From Panax quinquefolius (Eukaryota > Streptophyta > Magnoliopsida > Apiales > Araliaceae): DNA of 64,000 nt. Positions 10,608-25,600 of the stretch are shown one piece after another. How positions within the stretch are numbered: position 1 is the stretch's first letter; each line of letters starts with the position of its first letter. The DNA is taken from assembly GCA_020205615.1 (NCBI GenBank), contig CM035164.1, forward strand, positions 122,260,307 to 122,324,306, in the 5' to 3' direction. A program made the position numbers and the translations under genes. Below the pieces are notes generated by a model. It was not told where the DNA came from and made no database searches. It saw only the letters and a list, made by a program, of their open reading frames with translations.

Positions 10608-13600
10608 CTACATAATGGAATACAAACTCAACCAGATGTACAATGAACAATACAAACGACTACATACATTATCGTTGAGCATGATATGGATGAGTTTTAA
10701 AATAAAAGAGTACACTCCAACCTGGTGTGCAAAGCGGGAACTCTGATATCCGGTCTTCATTAGTTGTCCCCACACTCTATGGAACTGAAATAGTTGATAA
10801 TAAACAAGTCATGCACCGATTTGGTTTGATATAATCCTCAGAGTAAACACTTGATAACATGCAATAGACTTAGAGATGTAATGGAAATTCTCCATATTTG
10901 TTGTTCACTAAATCATTAATAAAGCAATAAGAGATAGATCGAGGCACACTTTGATCCATGCAACAGAGTAACTTGCATGTTATCAGTTTACATTGTTTCA
11001 ATAATTATTATTCTCATTTGGGAAGAGAATAGAATAATATGACTGTGATTTAAATTCAAGGGACAGTCATCTACCAAATACTTCAACAAGGAAGTTGATT
11101 TTAAAATTGCTAAAGAAAAAAGATTACATTTACGAACCTCCAATTTTTCAAGTTCAGAATATAGCTTTTGCTTCTCGTCAATATTTAGGCCTTCAGAACT
11201 GAACCAAGATACGACAGTCCACATTATTACAATAGATAAAGTTGAAAAATTAAGGTTATTATAACAGATTAAAAAAAATTAGCACCCAAGACGAGTAGAC
11301 ATAAATCAGCATTCATGAGTAACAATTTGATTCAAGCATTCCACAAACCGACGGACTGATTAAATCCAATAAAAGATTTGTTTTGCAGAATATATTTGTT
11401 AACGTCAAGATCTTTCTCTACGTCCCAATCACCAAGACGCGTCCGATATCCCCATACATACGCAATAAGTCAACACCAAAAGCTTGACTACCGACCAATT
11501 TAGGATAAATTCCGGCATGAGAGTCGATGACAAAGCGATCATGCGGTTAACCATGGAGGATAAAAATATCTAGTAAGACCCTCAAAATTTTTTAAATAAA
11601 AAGAATTTCCTTTATTTATTATTTTGAAATAGTAAGGGTTGATTTGATTAATGTGATAGTTAAGGGTTAAATACGCAAATATTTCAAAATAAGCAAGTGG
11701 TTATAAAATATTCATTTTTGCTTTGGAATATTCGTTTGGTCGTGGAATATTCGTATCGGGAATATTCGTTTGGTCGAATATTCGCATTCTGTGAATATTC
11801 GTATTTACGCAAAAAATGCCATGTGGGGCCCCATAACGGAAAGCGATTGATGAGGAAAACGACAAATATAAGTTGGTTAAAAATAACTACAGAAGTTGTA
11901 CTCAAGTAAGACTGCTGAATACCCGGTGGTTAAAATACGAGAATACGCGTGGTCGCATAAAGAAGACACCAGATTGCACAAGATTGTTGAATTATTGATC
12001 CTTACGTAGATGGCACTACTCAATAATTTTCACAAGAGTTATCGCTCAATATTTTATTTTATTGATTCAATAATTGTCATATTGATATTTTATATTATCA
12101 TTGTTTCAATAATTGTCATCGCATGCAAAGATTTCCATTATCGATCAATAATTCATATTATTTGAATAATATTATTAGATAACATTATTGGCAATGTCTA
12201 GAAAGTTCGCATTCAAGGAGAGGTTTGGTCACCTAATCATACCACCAAGAAGGAGAGATCCTTATCGAAAAGCCCCTCTTTCCTCGGGAACAACCGTCAT
12301 TATAAATGTGATTCTCAGAATATTATTTGTGAATAATTAATTATCGATTCATATGATAAGGAAATATTTATTTTATATGAATATAAATGATGGATTTATT
12401 TATGTGGTTATTAATGAAGGAATTAATGTTGAGGTGTTTTATCAAGATTTTATCTGATCGAGGTATTAAAATCAAATCGTGGGTTTTGAGATATATTGCG
12501 GGTTATAATTTTTAATCCGACCGCTGATTGTGGTAATTTTTGGGTATGTTATACATACATAAGTTGAGTATATGTCCACAAATTTTGAACCGTTAAAATG
12601 CACCTAATGATTTGTTGTGAATTTTAAGAGGTGTCTGATTCTAAATTAGGTTTATAATTGATTTTGGTGGAAAATTTAGAATTGAGGGGCCCCACTTGTG
12701 GTTGGTGAAAAAATGTGCTGAATTTTATTTCAAATGTGGTGGGTGGCAATAGTAGTGTAAAGCCATCAGTAGCAGTGTCAAGTCCGCTTTCACGGGCTAA
12801 CATTTTCCTATAAATAGAGGGCTAAGTTAGAATTGAAAATCACACCGTAAACAAAGTTTTCTTTTCTCTCTATATTATCGAGCGATTTTGTGAGTATTTA
12901 GATACTTTGAGAGTTGCTGCTCAAGATAAGTTTCATTCAAAGATCACTTCCGACCTTTCCTTCTCAAGCAATCGATTCTTTCGAGGTGGGATGTTATTTT
13001 CTTCTCAAATGATATTAATTCTTCAATATCATTATGTCAAATATCGGTTGGTACTTTTTATCAAATTTGAACTTTTTCATGCTCTGGTTACTATTCATGA
13101 GTTACTATTCACGAAGTTACTATTCATGAGTTACTATTCACGAAGTTACTATTCACGAGTACTATTCATGAAGCGTGAAAATGTTTTTTTGGAATTTCTA
13201 TCTTTTGGTGTTTGAGTTACTATTCACGATACTATCAAGACTATTCACGATATACTAACACTATTCACGATACTTAAGACTATTCACCTAAAAAATGAAA
13301 ATTTTTCTTTCGCTCTAAAATATCTATTCGGATACTAGCTTTGATCAGATCCATGTTTTGATCATTCTCAAATTTTACACCACTATGATTATTTTTGAGG
13401 TATTTTGGACACGGATAAAACAAAGTACTTAATCCTTAATCCTTAATCCTTGTCATTTTGTTTCACCGATTCGCTTTTTAAAAATATTTTCATCATCCTC
13501 GCCTTAAATGATGATATTATTGAATATCTTCGCCCCGAAAAAAGATGAATGATTTCTCAAGAATATCTTTGGCCAGAAAGGCAAAGATGAATGATTTCAA

Positions 13601-16600
13601 GAATATCTTTGGCTGTAGTGCAAAGAGATGAAAAATGAATACGACCGATCGATGAATATCTTTGGCCTCAGAGTAAAAAAGATGAATGTGTTTAAATGAA
13701 TACGACCGATCGATGAATATCTTTGGCCCTTAGTGCAAAGATGAACAGTGTTTAAATGAATACGACCGATCGATGAATATCTTTCGCCTTTAGTGCAAAG
13801 ATGAATATTTGATTACGACCGATTGATGAATATCTTTGGCCTGATGTGAATATTTGATTGAGATGAATATCGATTGATGTTACAGGATAAAATATTGATG
13901 ATGGACCGTTAAATTCATAGATTATAGAGATTTCATTCTCTACGAACTCTTCTATGAATTATTATTTCACCGCGAATATTGATCCGAAACTTGTCATTCA
14001 TCAGATTCTATCGATTTTTCCTCGCTGGAGACTAACGATAATTTGTTGTATATTATCTTAGTCATAACATTCTTTACCGGGCTAGTTGAGCTCACCCTTT
14101 CCTTGTTGTTCCATTTTTCTTCTCGTGAGGCGGAATGTAGCGAAAGTACTAGCCTGGGGTATGGAATGAAGGTTCTAGAGAGAGTTGTTTAGTAGTCCTC
14201 ACCATTATTGTAAAATAATGTATCAATAAATGTGATGAGGATTTATTTGAGTATAAATATTGTTCTGAAGATAATATTTGTATTTAAACTCACGCTTTAT
14301 TGTTGTGATAATAAAGTTGTAGTTGTTTCTGCACTATGTATTTGGCGCACTCGTAATGGGTTGATGGAATGGACCTATTTTGGGGTCGCCACAATTGGTA
14401 TCGAGCTAGGATACGATCTCCCATGAGATCTGGGAATAGAACTAGAGGGAGAGACGAGTAAATCCTTCGCTAAAGGTGTCCTACCTAAGCTTATTTGTTA
14501 GTTGGTCAAGATATAGGGATATTATGTGATATATTGATTTCTTTAATTAACCCTTTGTTTTATGACAAGATTTGAGAATGTCGAATCGAGAATATTAATA
14601 GTGGTGTAAATGAGACCGTGGAGATGCTCGTATTTAACAACGAGGAGAACGTGCAACAGTCGTCGCAATGTACCTCCCGTGAATAACACCACCGAGCGTA
14701 TGATGAACGAGGGATGTTTAGAAGCTTTTTAGCTTCATGCAAAAATCGCATTTAGGGAGACTCGTGTTCAAAATACGTGAGAGATGATAGCAATTCACGG
14801 TGGTCACAAACAAGCAAGCTTCAAAGAGTCAGACCACCGTAACTCGGGAAAGCCAGATCCGATCATGGCGCGAAACACGGGTCAAGCAAATTACCAAGAT
14901 ATTCGATGTCTTGGGATGCACGAAGGAACAAAAAGTTCCATTCGCCACTTTTATGTTCCGTGGCGAAGGCAGACATCGGTGGGAATCAGGAAGCGCACTC
15001 CATTCAACGCACTCAAAGATGTCATGGGAGACGTTTTAAATGCAGCCTAATGACAAGTACTTCCTCGAAAGTATTCGGCTATACGAAGGAAGTGGAGTTT
15101 ATTAGATCGAGCGTAATAACACGACGGTGTCCCAAAGACGAGGCGAAGTTCATGAGTTATCCAGTGTTCAGCACCTCATTTGGTGGAGAATGAGGAACGA
15201 TGACGCGGATGTTTCGAGAGGTTTGAAACCCAAGATACGCCAAGATCTCATTTCTCATAAATTTCTCTCTATTCGGATGTTGTAATGTGGCTCAGGCTCA
15301 ATTGTTAGAGCGAGATAACGAGTACGCTCAACCGAGGGACCATAACCGTGATCATACCAAAGATAAGAAGCCATCGTAATAACGATAACCAAAGGAGAAA
15401 GAAGAATACGGACAAAGGCGGTAAACCACTCCGGTGGTAATCGTGGCCATGAAAATAGAAGAAGCGAGTCGGGAGGAGATTTTAAAAGAGGAGATTCAAC
15501 AACCACTACGTGAAGACGCTGCCACCAAGAAGCAACTCGTTCCAAGGGAGGAGAAAGACCATCTATCAGATGTTATAAATGCGGAAAGAGGGATATCGCA
15601 CACCAAACCGCCCACAACAGCTTTAAGGTATGCTATAATTGTGGAAAAGAAGGACATATCGCCGAGATCAGACGATATCGAAACCCAGTCAAAATGGGAT
15701 GGTGACTCAAAAGGATGTCCTGTAAAAGTCAAAGTCAACGATTCCTCGAAGAGCGCTTTGTCGTGACCGGTTAAAATACGAGGAACCCGAACGGTTAGCA
15801 CACGGTTAGTTAATTATAAATTCTTGCAAGTTTATACCTTTACTAGATACCTGCTTCTACCCATTCTTTTATCTCTCTTTCGCATACCAACGCTTGAACT
15901 CGACTACGAGAGAAATTAGACTTTGACCTATTTATGGAGACTCATGCTAGAGAAACTTTCATTACATCCGTTGTTTAAAAAATCTTGCTTTGATTCAAGT
16001 CAGCACCATTACCTTACCGTTAACCTTATCTCTTTAAAGATACTTGCTTTTGGGATTGATTGTTAACTACTCATCATGCCAAATTGATTGCTTTTGTAAG
16101 GTCATTAGTTTTCATATTCCTAAGCAACTCCGTTATTCAACTCAAGCAATCAAACCATTGTAGTCAAACATTTTCATATCAAGCCATGAAGTCATTCGCT
16201 TATTACGATGTCAAGTTTTCTTAGTCCATGTTATGGATTTGAATAAAGACACGCCGATTTGAATAATATTCTTGTTGTTATTGATTTTTCCCGACGATTT
16301 CAAGAATTTATCGCTTACTCCCAAAGATCGATATTAAATTTTGTATCGACTTTGAACCCAGACAAAACTCATTTCTAAAATCTCATATCGAATGGCTCCT
16401 ATCAACTTCGTGAGTTAAAAATTCAACTATAGAATTTGGTACCGAGCCTTTATCTTGTGACTTCCTTTCAGGAATTCACCTGCTTTACTCTCTCTCGTAG
16501 GGGACGCCATATTCGCGCGATATAGAAATCGATAGGTGTCATTGTGACGCATATCCAAGGTCGATATGAGTCACAACTTGAGAACAACCTAAGCTCAAGA

Positions 16601-19600
16601 GAATCTAAATACGTAGTTTTCAGCTTAGTTGGTTATTATCTGAGATTCGTTGAAGGATATTCTCGAATCGCTATTCCATTAACGAGCTAACTCAGTAGAG
16701 ATACAAAATTCAATGGAGCAAGGAATGTGGAAGAGCTTCAAGAACTCAAGAGGAGACTCATTTCAAAGACATGTTCGACCATGCCATCCTCGAAAAAGCG
16801 AAACGTGGTAGCCGACGTGTTGAGTAGAAGATCGATACAAGTACGAGTACGATGTTGTCAAAGACTAATTTCAGATAATATACAAATAATAGAGATGGAG
16901 ATGAAAACTCTAGGTACCCACGTGATGATATACTACGAGTACGTGATGATATACGAGTATAATCGATTTTAATCGATAAAGTTAAAGTCGCTCAAGCCAC
17001 ACACCGAGCCGATGAATTTGAAGAAGGAGGTGCAAGAAGTTGTTATTTTAAAAGCGAGAATCGGTGAGGTGAGGAAAGCTCAAACCTTCGATTTATTAAT
17101 CCATTTGAAATTCTCGATCGAATAGAAACCGTGGCCTATGACTCGCTTTTACCACCAAGTATGACGCGTGTTCATAACGCTTTTCACGATCGATGTTACG
17201 TAAATATGTGGACTAATTCAAAACACGCTATCGAAGTTAGAACCGGACGAGATAGCCAAGACTTAACGTACGAGGAGGTACTTGCCAAGATTTTGTAGAG
17301 GAAAGAACATAACCCATGTACCGAGGTTATACCATAAGTTAAAGTTTTGTGGAGAAACCATGCTATTGAGGAAATGACCGGGAGTTGGAAACGAAAATGA
17401 AAGCGAGGTATCTCATCCTTTTCAAACACCAGTATCGTGACGCCAATTTCGAGGACGAAATTTCATAAGAGGGAGGTCAGAAGACCTCAAATTTTTTTTA
17501 AATAAAAGGAATTTCCTTTATTTATTATTTTGAAATAGTAAGGGTTGATTTGATTAATGTGGATAGTTAAGGTTAAATACGCAAATATTTCAAAATAAGC
17601 AAGTGGTTATAAAATATTCATTTTTGCTTGGGAATATTCGTTTGGTCGTGGAATATTCGTGATCGCTTCGGGAATATTCGTTTCGTCGTAGAATATTCGA
17701 TCGCTTGTGAATATTCGTGACGACTACAGCAAATGCAATGTGGGGCCCATAACTAAAAAGCGATTGATGAGGAAAACGACAAATATAAGTTGGTTAAAAT
17801 AACTCACGTAGTTGTTACCGCTAAGACCGCTGAATACCCTATGGTTAAAATACGTGAATACGCTGTGGTCGCACAAAGAAGTACACTACCAGATTGCACA
17901 AGATTGTTGAATTATTGATCCTTACGTAAGATGGCACTACTCAATAATTTTCACAAGAGTTACTCGCTCAATATTTTATTTTATTGATTCAATAATTGTC
18001 ATATTGATATTTTATATTATCATTGTTCAATAATTGTCACATCGCACAAATTTCCCATTATCGATCAATAATTCATATTATTTGAATAATATTATTAGAT
18101 AACATTATTGGCAATGTCTAGAAAGTTCGCCTAAGGAGAGGTTTGGTCACCTAATCAAGCGCCAAGAAGGAGAGATCCTTATCGAAAGCCCCTTTCCCGG
18201 GAACACCTCTCGTGTCATAAATGTGATTCTCAGAATATTATTTGTGAATAATTAATTATTGATTCATATGATAAGGAAATATTTATTTTATATGAATATA
18301 AATGATGGATTTATTTATGTGGTTATTAATGAAGGAATTAATGTTGAGGTGTTTTATCAAGATTTTATCTGATCGAGGTATTAAAATCAAATCGTGGGTT
18401 TTAGATATATTATGGGTTATAATTTTTAATCCGACCGCTGGATTGTGGTAATTTTTGGGTATGTTATACATACATAAGTTGAGTATATGTCCACAAATTT
18501 TGAACCGCTAAAAATGCACGAATGATTTGTTGTGAATTTTAAGAGGTGTCTGATTCTAAATTAGGTTTATAATTGATTTTGGTGGAAAATTCTAGAATTG
18601 AGTGGGCCCCACTTGTGGTTGGTGAAAAATGTGCTGAATTTTATTTCAAATGTGGTGGGTGGCAATAGTAGCAGTGTAAAGCCATCGTAGTAGCAGTCAA
18701 GTCTGCTTTTACGGCTAACATTTTCCTATAAATAGAGGGCTGTTAGAATTGAAAATCACACCGTAAACAAAGTTTTCTTTCTCTCTCTATATTATCGAGC
18801 GATTTTGTGAGTATTTAGATACTTTGAGAGTTGTCGTTCAAAGATAAGTTTCATTCAAAGATCACTTCCGACCTTTCCTTCCGGCACTCGATTCTTTCGA
18901 GGTAAGGATGTTATTTTCTTCTCAAATGATATTAATTTTCAATATCATTATGTCAAATATCGGTTGGTACTTTTATCAAATTTGGAACTTTTTCATGCTC
19001 TGGGTTACTATTCATGAGTTACTATTCACGAGTTACTATTCATGAGTTACTATTCACGAAGTTACTATTCACGAGTACTATTCATGAAGCGTGAAAATGT
19101 TTTTTTGTGGAATTTCTATCTTTTGGTGTCTGAGTTACTATTCACGATATCAAGACTATTCACGATATACGAGACTATTCACGATACTAAGACTATTCAA
19201 TCAAAAATGAAAATTTTTCTTTTCGTCTAAAATATCTATTCGGATACTAGCTTTGATCAGATCCATGTTTTGATCATTCTCAAATTTTACACCACTATGA
19301 TTATTTTTGAGGTATTGTTGACATGGATAAAACAAAGTACTAATCCTTAATCCTTAATCCTTGTCATTTTGTTTCACCGGATTCGCTTTTTTAAAATATT
19401 TTTCATCATCCTCGCCTTAAATGATGATATTATTGAATATCTTCGGCCCAGAGTGCAGATGAATGATTTCTCAAGAATATCTTTGGCTCATGAATGAATT
19501 TTCTCAAGAATATCTTTGGCCTCAGAGTGCAAAGATGAGCAGTGTTTAAATGAATACGACCGATCGATGAATATCTTTGGCCTTTAATGCAAAGATGAAC

Positions 19601-22600
19601 AGTGTTTAAATGAATACGACCGATCGATGAATATCTTTGGCCTTTAAAGATGAACAAAATGAATACGAATCGATGAATATCTTTGGCCTTTAGTGCAAAG
19701 ATGAACAGTGTTGACTGAATACGACCGATTGATGAATATCTTCGGCCCAGAAGTGCAAAGATGAATATTTGATTTGAGATGAATATCGATTGATGTTACA
19801 GTGATAAAATATTGATGATGGATCGTTAAATTCATAGATTATAGAGATTTCATTCTCTACGTAACTCTTCTATGAATTATTATTTCACCATGAATATTGA
19901 TCCTAAACTTGTTGTCTATTGTATTCTATCGTATTTTTCCTCGCTGGAGACTAACGATAATTTGTTGTATATTATCTTAGTCATAACATTCTTTATCGGG
20001 CTAGTTGAGCTCACCCTTTTCCTCGTTGTTCCATTTTTCTTCTCGTGAGGCTAGAAATGTAATGAGTACTAGCTTCGGGTATGGAATGAAGGTTCTAGAG
20101 AGAGTTGTTTAGTAGTCCTCACCATTATTGTAAAATAATGTATCAATAAATGTGATGAGGATTTATTTGAGTATAAATATTGTCTGAAGATAATATTTGT
20201 ATTTAAACTCACGCTTTTATTGTTGTGATAATAAAGTTGTAGTTGTTTCGTACTACGATTTGGCACTCGTAATGGGTTGGATGGAATGGACCTATTTTGG
20301 GATGGAGCTTGGACTTCGAGTAAACAAGCAAGCATGGTTGTCACGACCATAACCGTAAGTCTCGAACCCACTTTATTGTTTAATTCCCAATTTCCATTAG
20401 TAGTTATCGTAAACAATTATTCCTCATCCATTGCGAGTTGTCTCTCGATCAAACCAACGCTAATCGTAAGGGATCTATATGATTTCTTTCTAGTACATCT
20501 TCGCCGACCTCTGCCGAAGTATCAACTGAAGATCTTCAAGCCACCGAATCAACTCCTATTGAAGGGACAAGCCAACCTCGCCGAAGAAAGCAAGCTGGCC
20601 GAAAACCCAAACACACCCCCACACAAACTCACACTGAGTGCCTCCTCGATATGCCCTCTGACGAACGGATCCGAATCCTTCGCGCCAAAAAGAGGAAAAC
20701 CCAAGCAGATCCTCCTATCCTCATTCAAGAACCACAAGTACCTCTAATGAAAACCAATCCTCCGCCAACCACCCCGGCTGAAATTGTTGTTTCTGACGAA
20801 GAGCCCGAAGAACAAGTGGAGCGATCACTCAAACTTTCTCGAAAAAGACAACCAACCTCCTCGGACTTCAGGCCCGAAGCCTCGGAATCCCCACTCTGCC
20901 GTAATTCAAGAGAATTTTCCTTTGAGCTTTCTACAACTCCTTCGTCTGTAATACCGACGACCACCGATTCTAAGAATAACTCTATCATGGACTCGCTTAA
21001 TGAGGGAATGAAGTACCAAGTTAGAGTAAGCTTAACTTATCCATTTTCATATCGCCCATTAATTTTGAATCGATAGATTAACACCGATCATCCGCAGTAA
21101 ACATCATCTTGGACGCCTCGGTCCCAAATACCAAGAGGTCAAGTCAAGAGAAAAGCCGTCAAGAGAGAATACCTCGCTTAAGTCTCGCTTTGGCGAAAGA
21201 TAGAAGTAGTCTCAAAGTTGCTATTCAAGACAATGAGTGCCTTCGGAAAGACCTTGCCCAACCAAAGAAGATTTGAAGACATCCCGCCACTCATCAAGTC
21301 ATCATCGATATAAATATCGATTTTCTCGAGAAAACGAAATTTTAGTGAAGAAAATCAAGATTTGACCCAATCCAACCGATTACCTCGTCAAGCAAAATAA
21401 AGATATCCAAGCTAAAGATGCAGAGCAAATGGCCATCGTCAAAAGCTTGAAGAGAAACTTCGAGAACTCCTGGACTCTTAGGATTTGGGGCCCACCACTA
21501 ATTGATCGATTCCGCAAGGAGATTGAAGCAAAATACGTGAAATCCAACGAAATTTGAACAATGAAGTTGTCCACATGTACTCAAGGGTACGAGGTCCGCC
21601 AAGTAAATAAAAAGCCAAACTTGTAAGGCCAAAGTAAACCCTAGCTCTCCTTGACTCTTCTGGACAACGAGGACAATAAGGAAGCTTAAAGATATCATCC
21701 AAGCTTTAGGATTCTCGAAAAGACATCTCATTTGTAAACAAGCTAGATATCAATGAAATAATTAACAAATTCTTATCCTTATCAGACCTTTGAACATTTC
21801 TTGTCAATAATTCATCATCAATCAACGTGAAAATGTATAATCTTAAACCATTAGTCAATAACTAAGCAAGTCATATAACATATAAGATCAAATAATAATT
21901 TGACCTTAACTCAACACTTAAAAATCGTGTAATAAAGTAATGCAATACTTATTCGTTCAAAGTGTGAGACAGATCCGCTTCATTAGGAATTTGTTTACCC
22001 CGAAAGGCCTAATAAAACCAAGAGATGACATTTGCTACCACGAAGGGCTCCCGACAAAGTCTAAAGGACAACGCATTTTACCACGAAGGGCCCGATAAGG
22101 TCCGAAGATGACACTTTCCTACCCCAAGGGCCTCGACAAGGTCTAAGTGCAACACTTGCCTACCACGGGGTCAAGGGCCCGACAAGGTCCGAAAGATGAC
22201 ACTTGCTTACCTCAAGGGCCCGACAAGGTCTAAGTGCAACAACTTGCCTACCACGGCGGGCCTCGACAAGGTCCGAAGATGACACTTGCCACTACCTGAA
22301 GGGCCCGACAAGGTCTAAGTGACCACCGTCAAGAGGCTACCATCGAATGGTCAATCCACCCGAGCCTCCTAACACCAATGACGTCCACCACGAAGGGCCC
22401 GACAAACTCATAAGGACCAATTACGAAAAGGCTACCATCGAATGGTCACGAGTCCACCCGACCTCCTAACACCAATGACGCCCTACCACGAAGGGCTGAC
22501 AAACTCATAAGACCACCGCCGAAAAAGGCTACCATCGAATGGTCAACGAGTCCACCCGAACCTCCTAACACCAATGACGTTTGCCTTACCACGAAGGGCC

Positions 22601-25600
22601 CGACAAACTCATAAGGACCACTATTAAAAGGTCGCCATCGAATGGCCAACGAGTCCACCCAACCTCCTAACACCGAGGTGGCATTTCATTGCTGTCACGA
22701 CTATCGATGAGCTACCAAGTCCCTCATGAATGTTTTAAACTTCGATCCCACGAAATGGGCTCATAACTCGATCCCTAGGAAATGGACCCAAAGACGACTA
22801 CCCGTTAGGTTTGTAATATTCATAACGCAATCAAATTGCATAAAAAGTGCTAAGCGTGGAAAAATCGAGTTTAAAATTTTACAAACCATATACCCGATCA
22901 CCCTTTATACACAATTATTAATTAAACGAAAAGATAAAGAATAAATCATACCCTCAAGATCGAGCTTCCTCGTACAAGTTCACCTCCAAATCCTTTCGCT
23001 CAATCTTGAATCCACCGGGTTGGTTCCTTCCTTTGATCAACGTTAGCCACCCAAATGTTTGGCCTCTGGGGTGATCCACCAAGGAAGAATAAAATTCAAG
23101 AAGATGGGTGTTATGGCTAACCCTAGTTTTCTATCTCTATAGAAAAGGCATACTCCCAACAACTTGGAATTATTACGTACTTTGTTAAAGTCAACAACCC
23201 ATACCACCCATAATAAGACTCATCTTATTTATAGATGTGGGCAACCCACCTTAACAATTAAGGAATTGAGTTTTAATTAATTAATTCTTTTAATTAATTA
23301 AGCTCCCTAATCTTATTAGGGATAATTAATTAAACTCCTTTAACTAATTTTCCTTCCTAATCCAATTAGGAGTAAATGAGAGTACTTATATTAAATTAAT
23401 TCCTAAACTCTTTTAGAAATTAAAATAATAATAATTGTAATAATATTAATAAGACTCTCTTATTAATTTATATTTAATATTTCTAAAATATTAAATAATA
23501 ATATTAAGCTATTTAATTTATTCTATCACCATAGATTAAATTAAATATACTTAACATATTATTATTACGATTATGCCATTAACTTCTTAAATAATTATTC
23601 TTCCTTTTATGGTGTGACCCTTTAGGTTCTCCATATTAAACCTATTGTGAATAAATCAATTAGAACAATTCTAATCTTATTTAAATAAATAAATTAAATA
23701 ATTAATTTATTTAAATAATATTTATTCTACAATAGGATAAGCCTCCCAACATCAACGACTTTCCGTATAATATAGATTTTAACATTAATCATTAAAGAAC
23801 CTTTGAGTAAATAGTTACAATGCATAATTCAATCCTTCCACCATACAATGTCCCAATTAAATATAAGACATGGAATTTCATTAAGTCTTATTTTATTTAA
23901 TTATATGTATTTCAATTCTTAAATGCACAACTCAAATAATGCAAATTAGAAACTCCTTTCTAATTTCATTCTCGCCGCCAAGGACTACTGGGTTGTCATT
24001 TATCGAATCACATAGGACATTTCTCTTCTTTTATTGTAAGTGGTAGATTCTTTATCGATCATACATTATCTCCATGTAAAACTTATTATACCCAAGCATA
24101 CCTTTGATATACCCTAAGGGTCTTAAGGAATAAGTCAAAGTATAACTCATCATACACAAGATACTATGATGATGATCTCAAGTCCAAGGATTACTTGACT
24201 ACTATCACTACAGAATTCCTATCGACAAATGAATAAAACTCCATTAGGTATTCCTTAGCGAGCCAATGCTTAAATGAACTTATTCTCTAATAAGCACCTA
24301 CATACTTGCTTTTAGTGTCTCCACACAAATGATCATGAGATCAATCATCCTCATCCAATGAAAGCAAGTTAACGTATGTACCAATCTATCCTGGATTCAC
24401 TAATCCCCAATTTAGTAATCCAATGATTGGGAACTATTTTAGTTTTAAGCTTTCTAAGAATTTAGATCTCATTAGAATGATCATCATCATTATTCCAAAA
24501 GCATTGCTTAAAACTATGGGTTTATCACATATTATAAAACAAAGATCACGTAGATAATTAAAAGCCTTTAATAAATTAATACCTTTTATTAATAAATGAA
24601 TAAGATTGTTACAAAGTATATGCTTTATCATCAAACATGATTGGCTTGTAGTGCATACTACTTTCAATCTTCCACTTGCACTAAAGCCAATCGTCATGGT
24701 ATCTTATACTCTTCTTCTAAGTGACGATTATCCTGTTGCTGGATAAGCTTTAGTTAATGGATATGTAATGTTGTTCTTGAGAGTCCACTATCTCTATAGT
24801 GATTTCCCATCTTTCAATGATTCTAATAATCAAATGAAAGTGCCACAACACATGTTTAGATCCAAGATGAGACTTAGGAACTATTCCCGATTACGTAATA
24901 AACTTTTAATCCAAACAATCAACTTGCGACTTTCATTTATAGCTATTTACTTTGTCTTTATCACTAACCAACAACTTTTTCTTTGTTTGGAACCTTTCCA
25001 ATTCAACGCACCCCTTGTTCAAGATAACGCTTTACCTTTAAAGTGGATTTACTGTCATCTTGATGCATCTTCGAAAAACTTGAGTCTGTTAAGCCCTCTA
25101 GTTTTAATTAAGACCCACCATGTTTGCTCACATCCTTAGTGCTTGGGTTAAGAACTTTAAGATGTTTTCACCGCCTTACGTTGATCTTCTCCGATTATGA
25201 CCGATCAACATCGTGTCTCGTATATTTCATTAAATACATGATTGTCACTCATGCGACCTCTCTTTTCGTGAGTCCGTGGGGACTATTAAGAGATACACTC
25301 CATGGCTCATCAACATGAGACATCTCTTGGAGTTTGCCATGCTAAACGACTTTAGCATCAAAATGAATATACGCTCCTTGGTTAAGTCGAAAGATCCTCT
25401 TAAATCTATCTATATAGATTTATATCCCCAATTAAGATACTCTTCCAAATCATTCATGGAGAAATGGTTGTACAACTTTATCTTTACCGATTGTAGCATT
25501 GGTATGTAATTCCTCATCGTTAGAGATATCAACATATAATACTAGAAATTTCACGACGCTCCCACTGACCCTTTTGTACACACTAGAAGTCTTACCTCAT

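Larger units (their letters stand above)
11571..20301 (+). mobile_element. Ty3/gypsy element, plus strand, decayed
   Basis: Two LTRs of about 2.8 kb (11571-14393 and 17477-20301) flank a 3.1-kb interior. A primer-binding site, ATTGGTATCGAGC, starts at 14394 and resembles the initiator-Met type. A polypurine tract, AAGAGGGAGG, lies at 17467-17476. The interior holds broken gag, RNase H and integrase pieces, but the reverse transcriptase core is missing, and it is 1.7 kb shorter than the interior of the related element at 45760. The last bases of the 3' LTR are missing at 20301 and no clean target duplication was found. Confidence 0.85.

Noticed and set aside
13085..13280. Regular short repeats that could suggest a CRISPR array
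   Set aside because: They are direct tandem units without unique spacers, inside a plant LTR.
15434..15801. Open frames of about 100 codons on both strands
   Set aside because: They fall in decayed gypsy gag; only the zinc knuckle is meaningful.
20069..20416. 115-codon minus-strand frame
   Set aside because: It crosses the gypsy 3' LTR end into other sequence and shows no domain.
22446..22673. Gly-rich minus-strand frame
   Set aside because: It is a by-product of the 97-base tandem repeat.
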